A stretch of 64,000 bases of DNA from Ischnura elegans (lineage: Eukaryota; Arthropoda; Insecta; Odonata; Coenagrionidae). The position numbers were made by a program, and so were the translations under genes. Under the pieces are notes generated by a model. The model worked only from the letters and a program-made list of their open reading frames with translations, did not search any database and was not told the DNA's origin. The stretch is from the NCBI RefSeq assembly GCF_921293095.1, contig NC_060246.1, forward strand, positions 132,494,198 to 132,558,197, in the 5' to 3' direction. Each line of letters starts with the position of its first letter. Position 1 is the first letter of the stretch. Shown in pieces: positions 11,386-26,500 of the stretch.

Positions 11386-11526
11386 ATGTGGAAGGCAAGT
11401 GCTGGGGTTGTTCCCACTTCTATTGCGGCGAACCCAAATGCTGAAGGCGGTGACGATGACTGGGAAACCGACCCGGACTTCGTAAATGATGTGACAGAAG
11501 AGGAAGCGAGATGGGGGTCACGCACA
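11386..11526 (+). CDS. cortactin: Cortactin exon 1 (start, Arp2/3-binding acidic motif)
   Basis: Residues 1-47, beginning MWKASAG, which is the conserved cortactin N-terminus and fixes the start codon. It contains [13 protein letters not shown], the Arp2/3-binding acidic motif; Trp26 corresponds to the essential Trp of the family. The exon ends in phase 0 at donor GTAAGT. Confidence 0.95.
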
Positions 11527-14500
11527 GTAAGTGTCGCAAGGTCTTATAAATAAATATTAGGTGTTGATGAAATTGTCGCGCCCAAAATTTTAGTTATAAA
11601 ATTATTAGTTTGCTATAATTGTGTCATCGATTTCGCCTTTTAAATAGAATCAAAGTTTTGACAATATAACCTTGAAAATGTTTAGATATTTTTCTCATTC
11701 CGTGCCTCTTATCTTCTTGATATATTAATTAAATTGGTATGATGAATACCCTAGTATATATAATTGAATTTTTGTGTTAAGTAGGACAACGAGAGGAGAA
11801 TTACTTGGGTGACGTACGAGGGTCTCACTCAGGCAGTCCTTTCTTTAGTGCTGCCTGGATGCTACTTATACACCTTGTTTTTCTTTTTTCTAACTTACAT
11901 TTCCACAATATGCCTCTTTCTCGGTCATTTGCGTTATAATTTATCGTTTGACTTAAATGTATAAAAGTTTAAAGTTTTATTGAGCTGGCAAATTATTACT
12001 ATCTTCAGTGACCGTTACAAATAGCCTTATTACTTGTTTACCGCCGGTTTCTTATTACTTATTTGCTTCGTTTATGTCATCAAGTCTGCTCTAAGGACTT
12101 CCCATTAGATTGTCTATGTTGTTGCAAGAAACTAAAGAGGAGATTATTGTTTTTTATCCTGGTGATGCTGCTCTTCAAGTCACTGCTATTTCGACTCTAT
12201 TATCCTTATGGTCATTCTCACTTCTTCTCCATTATGATAACAAATGACTTTGATACATATCAGTCTTAGAAACAATTAAACTAGGCAATGGTGAAACTTT
12301 ATGGTGGCACTTATAGAAAGTGTCAACTCTTGTGTTGATGTGAGCCTGCACTTTTGTTTTAATTATAGTCAAAGTTTTGGCGGATGATTTTTACTTCGTG
12401 GAGAGGTATGCTTGTTGGTTAATTGGTGAATTTTCTGTGCAACTAGTCTATGATTTTTTCTTGAATCAGCCTGAACAATCTCATATTGTGTGCATCTTTG
12501 GCAATATCCATGGCGGTGTAGCTTATGTCACACAATCATGTTGCAGAAATTTGCCATCACGTTAATTGTAATTGCCTTAAATTCTAAACATATTCAATGC
12601 ATTGACACATTTTTCCACTATAATTCTGTATGTATTCATGGGAAATTGTAATACTCGATGATGTTTGCTTTCATTTACGTCAAGTGGGAGGGTGGGAAAT
12701 TAGCACTGGAAGGGGGAGGTGGACTAGAGGATTTGAATCTTGTTTCAAATCAGGGGTTAGTACTTTGACTCAGTACTTCTACATCACCATTTTTTCAGGG
12801 CAAAATTTGAAGTTTCCAATGTAGTATATTTGAATACAATTCTTGAATCACATGAATTTTTTAGAATATTTCCTATGGATATCATTGCTGTAGGGGAGAT
12901 TTTATACCTGCATGTAGCTTCATTCATCTAAAGTGACCGATTTACTTATATGCCTTGATCATTGGAAAGCGTTTCATGTGCACCAAATTTTAATTATTTT
13001 TGTAACATAGATACATTCTTACTGCCGAGTGCACAATGCTCTTTTTACATTTATTTCCTAATCAATTCCCTGAAAAGTGAATAGGACTCAAAGAAATGAG
13101 GGATTGGGAACTTTAAAATTGCTATTAAATTACAAGGCTTCAAAGTCGTTTATTGAGTGTAAAAATGAAAAATTGTAATGACCACTAATCATATGTGCTC
13201 ATGAATAGAATTCCTTGAATGACATGTGCTTGTGCTATGAAACTAAACACACACAAAATGTATGCCATAAATTGTGAATTTTCCTTAAGTCTATATCAGT
13301 TTCATTTGCCATTTCCAAATTCATTCTGTCGGTGGAAAAATTTATTCATTTTTTTCAATGGCTGTATGATCTGAGCTGTCCCTTTTATTCCCTGAAGTAC
13401 ATATTCCAAGGAAAGAAAATTATCGGAATAATCAAGCAAATGATTCTCGTCCTTATCTCTCCCAAATACCATCCATCAGAGCAGGAAGGTCGAAGCATGA
13501 ATTTGATTTTTTGAGAATTAGAAAAGAACTTTATCTGATTGGTTTGAACTTTAATTCTAAAATTTATTCAATTAGGTTGAAGGATCTGGTCGCTCTGGTG
13601 GTGCAATTGATATGAATAAATTAAGGCAAGAGACGACAGAATCAGATGCCATGAAAAGAAAGAAGCAACTTGAGGAAGATCCTGGTGGTGCTTTTGGATA
13701 TGGAGGAAAATTTGGAATCCAGAAGGACAGGTGAGGTTCTAGGTAGATAGTGTGCTTCAAAATCCCGTAAAAGTCAATTATAGGAATTTTTCTTTTTGTA
13801 ATTTTCAATCATTTATCTACTATATTGGGTCATTCCATGTCAGTTCACCCAGGCATGGCACCCACTGACTCTGATTTTAATGAAATTTTTGTCACTAGCT
13901 ACTATCACCTATCTAATGACCCATGTAAAATATTTCCTCTCTCACTCTCATAGTTTGCAAGATATGAGGATTCGAAGTTTGAGATGTTTGCTCAGAAGTG
14001 GCACTAGTGGGAGTCAAATTCCATAGTGCGGGGCACAGGGTAAAAATTCATATCTCAGAAACCGCATAATATATTGGAATGAAATTTTGAGCCCTTGTCT
14101 ATCCAAGTACATAGCTTCCCTAGTAATATCTTTTATTCCCCTTGCATTGTTATGTTAGCCAAAATGATGTCAACAGTTGTTAATTAACCGATTTTTTTAG
14201 CTCAAAAACATTACTTCATATTTTCAGAATTATCACCAAAAGGCAGAGTAGTTAACTCATCCAATTTATTTTTTAATTGAGGGTTAATATGTGCTCCAAA
14301 CTACTGTGAAATAAAAGTGGTGGTGTTTTGACTGCCACTATGGGTATTTCAGATTTTACTTTTTTTCTGCCTCCATGAGAGGGATTTTGGACATGTACTG
14401 TAAGATAATAAGTATAAGTGTATCCATACCTTCATGAGGATATATTTGAAAAAATGGTCAGTAAATCTAAGACCAAACATGTAGTCTAGTGAATGTGGCT

Positions 14501-17500
14501 CTTGTTCATAAATTTTTTTTTGAGAACAATACTTGGCTTGTGGCAGCTGAGGGGAAAAGAGTCCAAATGGCTCAGAAATTTGAAATGATGATCTTTTCTT
14601 GGAATTTACCCATTTTTCAAGTGCTTAGTTTATGCAAAAAATGGTATCAACATACATTAGACTCATACTGTGCATTAGAGGATAAATGGAAATACTAATT
14701 TAAATAAAATTATTAAAATAATACACTTCAATCATAAAACTTACTTTCAAAGAGAGTTGAAATGAGTCCGGCTGAACTGCTGTTGTACAAAGTCAGCCTC
14801 ACTTTCACTGAAGAAGTATTCTTCCAGAACCTTTGATGATGGGAGGGCTAACCGAACAAATGATGTTGCTTATGAGTATGTAACAGACATCTTCTCTCTC
14901 CTGTGAAGGCCAGTGAAATGATCTAGCAGGGCCAAAACAAACGTAATAAAAATCCTTAAGAAAACTGTGTAAAACTTGAAAAATTCACAGAAACTAAACA
15001 GCAGCCACCACGCAAACATAAACAAACTCAATCTACCGGTAATGGGGGCCCTTTCAACTAGTTTATAATGTTGTTGCTTGAAAGCGACAACTACTGGGTG
15101 ATTTTAAAGGGGTGATTGTAAAGTTTAAAGGGGTCTAAACCCACCCAGTCGGTTTTGCCCCACTCTCCCCTACTTTAAAAGCTATCATTGACAGGTTATT
15201 TGGTGGCTGGGAAAACCAGTAAAATCAGGAATTATGTATAAATTTTTAGTCTCTGGAATTATACAGGAATTATTTATGAATTTATGCTCCACCCTGGAAT
15301 TTCAAAATATTTTATTTCACATAAAATTTTGCCAGTTCAACACACATTTTCTGGCCTAAAATATGCTTGTCATAATTTTAAGGTCAGTATCTCAGTAGAA
15401 TTTTTACAGCCGCATCAAAACATGGAATGTCAGACAAATCAAAATGTCTAGCACTCTTGACTCAAGTGAGATTCAGAAACACGAAGAATAGAATGCCAGG
15501 TGGCATCAACATCTACTTACAAGGTCAAAGCAGCTTCTTGGCTTGCATCAAATGAGTATAAATAAAGTATTTGAATTAGGAATGGTGTAAAATAATACAT
15601 AATAATACACATGATGAATATGTAAAATAAGTTATACATAAATCTAATATTATTTAAAAGTGTTGAAGTAATTTTGGGTGTTTTTAAATTCTTATCTATC
15701 GCAGTATTCACCAAAGATTAACCTGGAATTATGCATGAATTTTTCTGCTTTGATTGGCTGGAGACTCACAAATCTGTCAACTTAAAATCTTCCTGATTTG
15801 TAATCAGATTGAATATTTGTTTTTCCACCATTATTAGAAGATGTTATTTAAGTTCTCTAAATTTACTTTGTACTTTTATTGAGCCTAGGAATGTTTGCAC
15901 AGAAAGTGGAAGTGTATACTTCAAGGGATGTAGTTGTTGTGTTGAACTGCTATTTTTATGCGTGACAAAGAGTTAATTCTAATAAATTGTGGTGATCATC
16001 GAATTTTTTCATTCCTTCAATTGCAGAAAACAGAGGAACAAGAGTATTTATAAAAATGTGTATAGAAAACTCCAGTTGGAAGTGAAAACAGCTCTAGAGC
16101 TTCCTCATTCCTTACATCTTTTTATTATAGGATGGACCAGTCAGCCGTGGGACATGATTATGTTGCTCAGCTTGAGAAGCATGTATCGCAGAAAGACTAT
16201 AGCACAGGATTTGGTGGGAAATACGGTGTTCAGACTGATCGTGTGGATAAGGTATGCCATAATGAAATACTATTGTACACTGATATAAGTGAAATGGCAA
16301 CAGTATTTTAGGAACTTGACAACAATTAATTGCCACAGATGGGAATTAGAGAAATATTTGTGCCTTTGTTCTCCTCAAAGAAAATTAAATTTATGCAACT
16401 TGTAGCCTTTCAAAACATGTAGCTAAAGTAATATTTCCTGGAAGGTTATCTAGATTTATCTCTAGAGTGGAAAATGGTGTAACAGGAAAAAGTACACAAA
16501 CCCAAAATTTTAATGGCTCCTTGCTTCAATCTGCTTTTGGTAAAAATTGAATGTTAATATTCACTGCATTGTGGTTTTTTTTGCTGTTTCTCGCTAGTGG
16601 CTTCCACATGTTTTACCTGTGGAGGAACCAGATTTGGCATATATGCTCTCTCCTATGTGCAGTGGCGGATCAATGGGGGGAGGGGGGATATAGCCCCCCC
16701 TTGGGTATTCTATTTGCACTAGATACAATGGTAATTTTTTTCGGACTACCACTGCTGCTGGGAGATTATCCCCCACCTAGCCTCTCCTTGTCTCTATCCT
16801 GGATCTGCCACTGCCTATGTGCTTATAGTCTTTATAGTACATAAATTTGTTTAATGTGTGATTGTTCAGTGGGAATTTTGTTTTAGTAAGCCATGTGGTG
16901 GGCATGAATTAGCAGCCTCACTGAAATGACAATAGGTGATGGTGTGAGGGTATGAAGGTTTCTTAATGAGATATGTATTTTATGTTTCTCAATAGTTACA
17001 TTCATTTGCACTAAGCACTACGCTCTGCTCAGTTAGCAAATGTTAGATGCAGCATTATGGATGTGAGCTGAAGTATGTCACTGCACCAAGCAATTGCCAT
17101 TCTTGTGAACCTCTCTTACTAATATGTGCCCTTGTGAGCAAGTGTCAAAAAAGAAAGTCACTCTGTGCACCTTTAAACTCAGAGGCACCCTCACTGGCTC
17201 CAAAGGTCACCCTAGACTTTCATGTGCAAAATTCTATTTACATTCAGAATATTCAGATTTTTGATGGCAGTTAGAAGGCATTTTTGAATTTTCCTACAAG
17301 AGATGTTCGGAAAGTAGCACCCGTTTGTGCTGTGTGGAGCACTGGTGAGTAGAGTAGCCACCGGACAAGTTCTAACATGTTCAGTTGTACTTCAGCTGTC
17401 AAAGTTACCCCTGGCAGGTACTGACTGTGTTCTTTCTGTTAGTGTTTATAATATTCAAAATAATAGATACAATGCCGCAAGTTGCAAAATTAGGGCTCTG

Positions 17501-20500
17501 ATTTGATTTATATTATTAAGAGGTGCATGAAGAGGCTGTTAAGGATAAGTCATCTGTTTGGCACTGGGATCATAATTTCAGCTGTGGGCAGAGAGAAGAT
17601 CCAAGATGATGAGCGTTTTGGATGGTCAGTCATTAGTCATTACGGACGAACTGCTGAGTTCAGTGAATGAATTCATGAAGGCTGATTGGCTCGTAACGAT
17701 TCTCATGTGGTCTCATCAAATGCATCATCATGTTTTGAATATGTTCTGTGATAATTGGGAGTTAAGTCTTTCTGTAGAGGCGGATACTTATGTTAATTGC
17801 AGCTATAGCCATGTTTGAAAAATTTTGAGGTTATTTAAAAGGGGATAAGGATAGCATATGAGGTGATTACATACATCAGTATCCTTTCCATAATGCTTTT
17901 TCGATGTTAGAGTTTGGAAAGTACTTATTTATGTTGTAAAATGACCTTATTGTGCTGAAGAGAAGAAAAATTAGGCAAAGGCAAGGCATTATTATAGACA
18001 TTAGATGTTATTATTTGTTCTAAGTATACTCCTGTTTAAAAAACATGAAGTTGGCATTACGAATGAAAGTCTGCAATTTTTGATATTTTTTTAATGTGCT
18101 GTAATTTCAATCGCAAATATTTTCGAAATTTATACCCATAATATATGAGGGATAATTAAATTCAGCTCATTTTTTAATCAAATTTTGAGACCATTAGTGC
18201 AGTATTCAATAAGATACGAATTCCTGAAGTTGGTCACATATAGTTTTTATGTAAGTTGTAAAAAATTCTCCATAGAAATTATTTCTGTTTTTAGGGAGTG
18301 TAATCTCATAAAACCGGTAGTTAATTTGGAAAAATTGTTAGGAATTATACTAAAGTTCTCTGTACTTTATGTGCATGTTGTTTTATCTTACAATTAATTA
18401 TTGTTTTACAAGAGTGCTTTGAGTTGGGACCACCGTGAGGCTCCAAAGAAGCATGCATCCCAAACAGACTTTAGTATTGGCTTTGGAGGCAAATTTGGAG
18501 TCCAGTCAGATCGTCAGGATCGCTCTGCTGTAGGGTGGGACCATGTGGAAACAACTGAAAAGCATGCATCACAAAAGGGTAACAATTCTTGGTTGCTTAA
18601 GCATGTTTGTGCTTACAGCAGGAGCATCTCTTCTGTCTAATGCCCCTTAATTTTTATTATATCATCTGCATGCATAAACAGAGTAGCACATAGTTGTGAT
18701 ATACATATTATTGAATTATAGCAAAACTAGTATGTAGAATAATTTCTTTCCTTGAATTATGGAGTGACTGTTGCACAGGATTTGAAGGCATGCAAGTCAA
18801 AATTATGAAAGAGCCAGTGAATATATGAATTGAAGCCAGAGTTTCAGATCTATTGTAGGCGTAAGAAATAACAAGAAATTGCTAGATTCTTGAATGGCCC
18901 AGGACTCGGAAGGTAAAGAATTGCAAAATCAGTCCCTATGAATATATTTTCCCGTAGGGATAATAAATCCTAATACATAGTGAATTTTGGGTGTGGATAT
19001 ACTTTCTCAATTCCAACTTTTCGAAAATGTTAACACCATCATTTTATCTCAGATGTGATTTCAAATTGTCAGATACCCTAATTAGATCATTCACCTACAG
19101 CTTTTTATCATTTTCTGCCTCATAATTTTTTCTCGTGATAATTATTTTCATTAATATTCATCACATTTTTTGTTGTTTTATGTTATAGGTTGGTAGAAAT
19201 TACCAATATGAGGGTATTATGTTTATTATGTGATAAATTCTGATCATACATTCTCAAATTTCTTAAAATACAGTCATTAAACATTTCAATGACTAATAAT
19301 TGTCTTAGAGTATCAGCATGCTGAAAAATAGCATTCTAGCTGGATGAATTCTGGGTCATAAGAAAAAATTCAACAAAATATGTTGATTCAGTCACACCCT
19401 TAGCATTTTTCAATAACTTCTGATGCTTGGCATGTTTTTAGCTTATGTTATTGCAGAACCAGTTCATGCACCAGGCATTGGCATACATTTGGCTGGACTG
19501 TATAGTCCTTGAGCATTCTTGCAGTGTTACGTTAGACTCTATCAACCTTAAATATGTTGATATTATAATACTCTTCATATGCCAGCTGAGCAAGAGATGA
19601 TGACTTTGGATTTTTTTGTACGGGCATCAGGGGATAGGGTTGGGTATTGCATGGAGTATTTGATAGAAAACCTTGCAGTCATAACCATACACCCTATAGT
19701 AGCTGCATTATTTCAAGCTTTTTAGAAGCTTAAAAATTCTCCAGCAATACTATATTGGCAAAGAGGCCAAAAATTGTGGAAACATTCCTTCTTGACCTAC
19801 ACTGCAAATTTTCTCTGGGGGAAAAGGGAAATAAAATTGATCTAATTTTTATGGGCTGGTAAAGTCTGATGATATTCTTGCTCTCAGATCTTAGACCTTA
19901 CCTGCCTGTGCATACCTCCAAAGCCATCATTGCTTTCTAGGGTATTGCTACCCTAAACTTTTATTTGATGCTAATGTGGTAAAGATAGAGAAAACTGAAT
20001 GAAAAAATTCTTATTTCGCTGCTGTGAACGTACCTGGTACATATGCACCACAGGCTGCTGTGAATGTACCTTTACATACTCCCTCTCCCTGCCATACCCT
20101 CAGCGCTTTCGCCACATGTGACAATTAGGTTTCTGGAGGGTGGGTCACAGTGAAAGGGTTAAATCCATGTGTACGCTATTATTAAGAACTTTGTGGATCA
20201 CTTGTAATGCCATAACTCCGTGTAGGTTTCATAAATATTTTTGAGGCGTCTGCTAGTTCCTCTTAAATTTAAATTATGGATTGGGGTTGTAGTGTTAACT
20301 TACTTGGATTGGAATGTCCTTTTAAGGTAATTGCTAAAGTCCAGTATTTTGACAGGATTAAGTGACTTACATTCTCTTGTAAAATGGATACAGTGTAAGC
20401 CTATCCGAATTTTTCAGTTGGGTTGCAAATAATGTGATGGAAAAAACATTGGACTAGCGTCAAAATTTGAAAATTTCATGGGTGCTTAGGCTATTGTTTG

Positions 20501-23500
20501 GAGGATTGAGATGTGAAGCATCCATGAAGAATAGTTCCATAGCACACCAAAAATATATAGACATGCTCGTTTTTGCAGGTACATCTGTTTGATTGGTAAT
20601 ATTGCAGACTAAGCATCATTTTCAAGGAGAAGCTAGCTGACAAAATATTTCAATCGATTCGGGCGTGATATAGTAGAAGTTAAATATATTGAAATGAAAG
20701 GTAGTGGCACTTCTTCACAATAATTTTATGTGTATGATACATTTCAATTCACAGATCCATCATCTGGTACAAGACCAAGACTTGTACCAAATGATGGCTC
20801 TGTGAGAAATATTTCACCCAAATATTGTATGATATGCGGCACGATGTGGGGGAAGTTATTAATATCATCTATATAAGATATTGCAATATATCCACTGTTT
20901 TTTTAAGCAGATTTATTCACTGTAAAATGCTATTGTAACAACAAAACTAGATCAGTTTGTCACCATCATGAGTTAATGCAAGATTGCAATGCAGTGTTGC
21001 ATTCTCCAGGATAACTACACTTTACGATACCATGCTTAGGTTTATTCAATTAACGAACAAATTCAACATATGAACAAGGTCTCGGAACGCATCTGGTTCG
21101 TATGTTGTGGACTTACTGTAGTTGAGTTCCATCAAGAACAGCAGTGGGGCACAATTGGTGGTGCCTTGCTTGTTTTTTTGTTAAGTCTCAGGGGAAATAT
21201 TTCATGAGTTAGCTCCTCTTTGAGAATTATGTGTCTTCAGCACAATTTACTGAGATACAAGCTGTGCGCAAAGATCCAACTGAGTTTCATTTACCAAGTG
21301 TAATGCTCATAATTTCCACTTAGTATAGCTTTCATCCATTCATATTAAAATTGTAAGAGCATTGATAGCTGTCAAGAAAGTTGGAAGCTTGTACATAATT
21401 TTTTGTGAAGTTTGAAGCCGCAAATACATATGTTTACCCATATTTTATTTATTTACTAAAGTAAAATACAAAATAATGGCTGGGAGGCAGGCGTTTCTGT
21501 GACTAAATAACTAAGTTGTTAGTGACTCTTAGGCACCCCCACAGCATCAGTGGTGATATTTTGTGTGTCGATCATTATTTTGCTCCGATTCGGTACTTTG
21601 CTGAAATTTTTAAACTTTAAGTTCATTTCAGCCCCATGAGTTCTTGTCAGTGGACAGTTTTCTTTTTATTTTTCTTTAAAAAAATGGTATATGAAAATAA
21701 GAATGGACAGAAAATTTTCGAATGGTTTTCACTTGGAGCCACTGTGCTAAACATTTCACATAAAGATCTGCCTTCAAAGGGGGATCTGAATTGCTAAATT
21801 TTAGATAAAACTTAAGGATGGAATACCGTCAATATCCATGCAATTCTTTGGACTACCTCATTTTCAAATCACCATTGGAAGTTCGATGTGAGTTTTAGGT
21901 TTATTTTTCTATTCTCATGAACATATTTTTTAGTTTGAGGATGATGAGAAATTCCTATTAAGTTGGTAATCCTTTACTCTCAGAACTTCTGCATTACTGG
22001 TTGCGACGTTCATTTTTCAAATTTGTATTTTTGTAGTCTTGATGTTTTCCATTCAAATTTAATCAATGTGAATAATGAACATGCTTATCTCTAGCATTAA
22101 ATATACCGAAAATATTAGAAGTGTTTATGTAATAAGCATTGGAGAAATGGATGAAAGAGTAATATGATAAGTTCCTTTGAACTATTGAAAATATTTTTTG
22201 AGTAAATATGTATGAATGGGTTCATAAATTGAGTGGCTAAAGAGAAAAGACCTTAATGTTTAATGTTCTTCTGCATACTTTATATTTTTATTTTTTATTC
22301 TGAAGTAATTTTTGCTGTATGTTATTGTAAGCATGTGTTTTTCAGTAGCTGCATTACTGTACATAAGCTTTGTAACTTGCTGATTCTCATACCATTTTCC
22401 AAATGGACTATCAGTGATTGTAAATAATAATATTATGAATCAATATAATTATGTCAATTTAATAAAAATTTTCTCCCAATTCTCATAGCCTGAGTACCAC
22501 GGTTATTTATTTTTTTTTTTTGCTTGTGCTTCATTGGATTCATGATTCCTTCCTCATGCTTGTCTTATCAGACTACTCCAAAGGGTTTGGGGGTCGATTT
22601 GGGGTACAATCCGACCGCCAGGATAACTCAGCTGTGGGTTGGGACCATGTCGAGAAGATTGAGAAGCATGCTTCACAGAAAGGTATGCAGAACTGCTTTT
22701 TATGGGGCAACCACATGTCTTCACTCACTTAAATGATTTCTATTGAGCACATATTTGTTTATATTTGATTCCTTTGGTTCCTATTTGTGGTAATTTTTTT
22801 GCAAGAGCAATTTTGTCTGCAGTTGAACAATGGGGAACATGCAAAAATTAAAGTACTTCAATAAGAAGGTCCCTACCTCAAATGTATTCAACCAAAATTT
22901 TGTGGATGAACAATTTTTTTAAAACAGATATTAGTGTTTAAAAATTACTCTTCATCGGCTACTTGAAAACATGAAGTAATCGGAGTGCCCGCGAGTGATG
23001 TCACGGCACGGTATCCACTGATGACAGAGCGAGGAAGTGGATAGAAAATTGGTTGATGTAGGGGCTCAAATGTAAATTTGGCGAAAATAATTGCTGTTTT
23101 AATGTCAGACTGCAGATTTTGAATTTTTTGGGTTACCTAGGCGTTGTGAAACAGAGAAAGGGGATTGTTTGGGAAGAGATTTAGAGAGACTTTTATGAAA
23201 ATAAGTTGATTGCATTGGCTAACAGACATACATAAATTGATTTTGAAGTATTCTTGTAATCTACATTAAGTACTTATGTCATTTTTTAATGCAATAAGTG
23301 TATTAGTATTCATCAGAGCAGCAGGGATATACAAGAGAAAAACCTGTGAAAACCATATAAATCGTGTGTAGTGCCCCATCGTTCAAGTAGGTCCCTCTAT
23401 TTCTTCACTGGGGAAGGTTTTTGCTTTGCTTGCTTTGAAAATACAAAAATAACAGAAGAAAGTGGTTGATGACCTACAGAATGGAGTTAAATACTTTATC

Positions 23501-26500
23501 TACAAGACCTTTCTGTCAGGATCATTTTAACTTAAGTGCACTCATGAATCATGGTTATCATCCCAAATTTAGGATATCTCACTTATTTCACTTTCAAAGC
23601 GACCCTAGAAATGTACCTATTAGTCTACCTATTGCAGGATGAAATGTACGAGGAATATGAGGCTTAAGGCATGGTTAACTCAATTCATATTTGCTATTGT
23701 GATAACCATAAAGTTCGCTGCATGTTAATGCTACACCTAAAATTTCAAACCTTTTTTGCTGTTGATCCCAGTTCAAAAAGGAAACTCAAGTTAATGCAAC
23801 ATAAATAGTGCTTGAAACTTATTTGTGTCTATCAACTATGTTTTTATTACAAATATAATGGCTCTCAACTCTGGCCAATTGGAGAAAACTATCAAGTTCT
23901 GCATGGTAGGTACTAAATGAATACATAAGGTTGCTATTTCAGCAAGCAATGGATCTATTAAATCTCACTGGGAAATAAATAAATATTTAAAAACGCTTGT
24001 AATATAAATTCTATAAATCACATAATTATTTACGTGCATGCTTCTACTCTACACATTGTGGTAGTGATGAAGCAGTCACTGTTTTTCAGGAAATTAACCA
24101 CCATAAGGGAGTCAATCAAAGATGAACTGTCATATTGTGCCTTCTTAAATCTCTCTTATGTCAATTTATCCATAGAAGACTACTACAAAGATTGACGATG
24201 TTTATTTACTTCTTCTTTCAATCAAAGCTCTAACCCCTTAGCAAAGTGAATGGTGTACCGTGCGATGACGTCAGAAGGCGTTTCTGGTCACTTTACTTCA
24301 ACCAATATCCCAGAACTTTTAATTAGCATTTGAAGACATTTGTGGAGTACTGGGAGAGTTTTGGCTTATTATTTGGACTCATTAGAAAATTATCTATTTA
24401 ATGAGACTAAGAAGCTTGAACAAATTTCATGCATGTTCCCCACAGCTGAAGAGACAATTATGTAGTTACTTTCCATTTATTAATTGATTTTCAAGTAATC
24501 AATTTCAATTGTTAAGTTTGTATTGTGAGGGCTGCAAAAATTTTATTTAAAAAACATGTATTGAAACTGAAGCTTTTATCTTTAAGTGACAAATTCCGTC
24601 AGGAATTTAAAAGAAACAGCTTTATAAATTTGAATTTAAAAATCCAAGCAAGTATTTCCTCTAATATAGGCTACTAATTTTAAATTTATCGTTTGCTTCA
24701 AACATGTTATTAATTTGTATAGGTACTATAGCTCTTATATGCTCTTTAATGATATGATTCCAGTTGGAAACTTAAAAAATTTGCTTTGCCTCTCCTGTTT
24801 CTATTGCTATATGTTTGCAAATAAAGATATCTTTGCAGATGCCTTATAAATTCGTATCAGTTTCACAGAGGTGTACCTTTAGCATTTATTATACATATGT
24901 ATACTAGCTATCAGCTGAGACTTATGGCCTCAAAAATTGCTATGCACCAATGGCTTGTTTTGCTTCCAGTGGATTCCTACAATTATGTGTTATCTATGTG
25001 TTTACATGACGTCTTACAATTTCCTTGCAGTTCATTATAGAATATGAATAAAATAGTTTGAAACTTCTAATAGATTATGTATCGTAAACCTATTCACCGC
25101 ATCTTTCTTACATTATTTGTCTTAGACTAGGTTAGGGTGTATTAAAGGTGAATCAACAAAGTATGCCTAAAGTGTACACATAATATTTTATTGAGTTTAA
25201 GAGAATAAACCATGTTTCTTAGCGTTCGATTCTTCCCTGATAGTTGTCTTATAGTTAGTTTTTTGTTTAAAATATAGTTTTAAGTCATAAGGCTTTCAGG
25301 GATGTGAGAGTACTCGATAATTCAGGTCAAGTCTTGTTGAGTAGTTGATACTCGACTCAAGTGCTTCAAGTACTATTACAAATTTCCAGTCAAGTAGTTT
25401 TGGCTACAGAGCTTTTGAGGCCAGTTGGTTCAGAAATCTGGTGACAGGACGCGCAATAATCTCCACACTTCTCAGTGAATCCTTTGCTGAAGCTGACCAT
25501 TGTGTAGCACTGGTACATGACGAATTTCATACAAACTTATGGCAATTCATAATATTTTAACTCCCAACTGAAGAAAAATACAGCCAGCTATCGTGTAAGT
25601 AATGGCTGTGTTAGATAGACAATGATGTTTATTGCATGTGTTATAAAAATATGGAAAGGGTCGTATTCAGATAACTTCCCAATCTTGTAGTGGATTCATG
25701 CATATCTTAAATGTCTTGCGAGAGCAAATGGGACCATAATTGTGTGCCAAATGTGGAAGCACTGGAATGTATGGACTGTATCATAAATCATACTTCATTT
25801 TTTCATCATGTGTCATCAATTTTGGCACATAAGTTGTGCGATATTGATGAAATTTGGAACACACATCGGAAAAGGTTGTTTCTTTTATTTAATACACCCA
25901 AATTTTACAATGTTGTCCTTTTGATCCCATAATGTGGGTCCAAACTCAAAATTTGATTCTGCATTGCAGGGTTTCAATGCTAAAAATATTAAGATGGAAA
26001 AAAGTCTGGATTTACCGGAAATGTGACTTCTTAGGTTTATGGGCATGGCAAAAACAATGGCACTACCTGATTAGCAAAAAAAGTAAACTTGGGCTTTATT
26101 AAGTCACAGTGATGGTCAGCACGGAAGTCAAAGGGGTGGAAAAATCTCCTGGAGATTTTAGGAAAAAGTGAAGGGACTACTACGTTAGTAAAAATATGGT
26201 TTAAGTTGTCTGATTAAACATTTTTGTTTTGTGCCAATGCTTTTTTGAAAATTTTTCTTTTCTCATTAAATGGTCATTAGTCATACCTTTTTGATGAATA
26301 AAGAATCCATTTATAATTATGTTGAGTCCAACTTGTAGATATTAACAAATAGAAATTTAAGTAGTTTTGCAACACCTTATGTCTTTCATGATATACATGT
26401 ACATGTTTGTATCCAAAACCATGATATATTGAGTGCTATATTAGCAAAAGTTTACTATATTTTCATTTCTGATTGGGGCCAAAAGGTTAAACTTAGTTTC

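Larger units (their letters stand above)
16252..18412 (+). other. Cortactin intron 3
   Basis: 2.2 kb. Contains a complete hAT-type MITE (16660-16813), the second copy of the 492-bp repeat (16909-17400) and, directly after it, a decayed mariner-like transposase segment (about 17500-17820). Confidence 0.85.

Noticed and set aside
16551-16844. 97-codon hydrophobic frame and its minus-strand partner
   Set aside because: Most of it is the MITE 16660-16813 with C-rich and T-rich runs; the apparent membrane segments come from low complexity.
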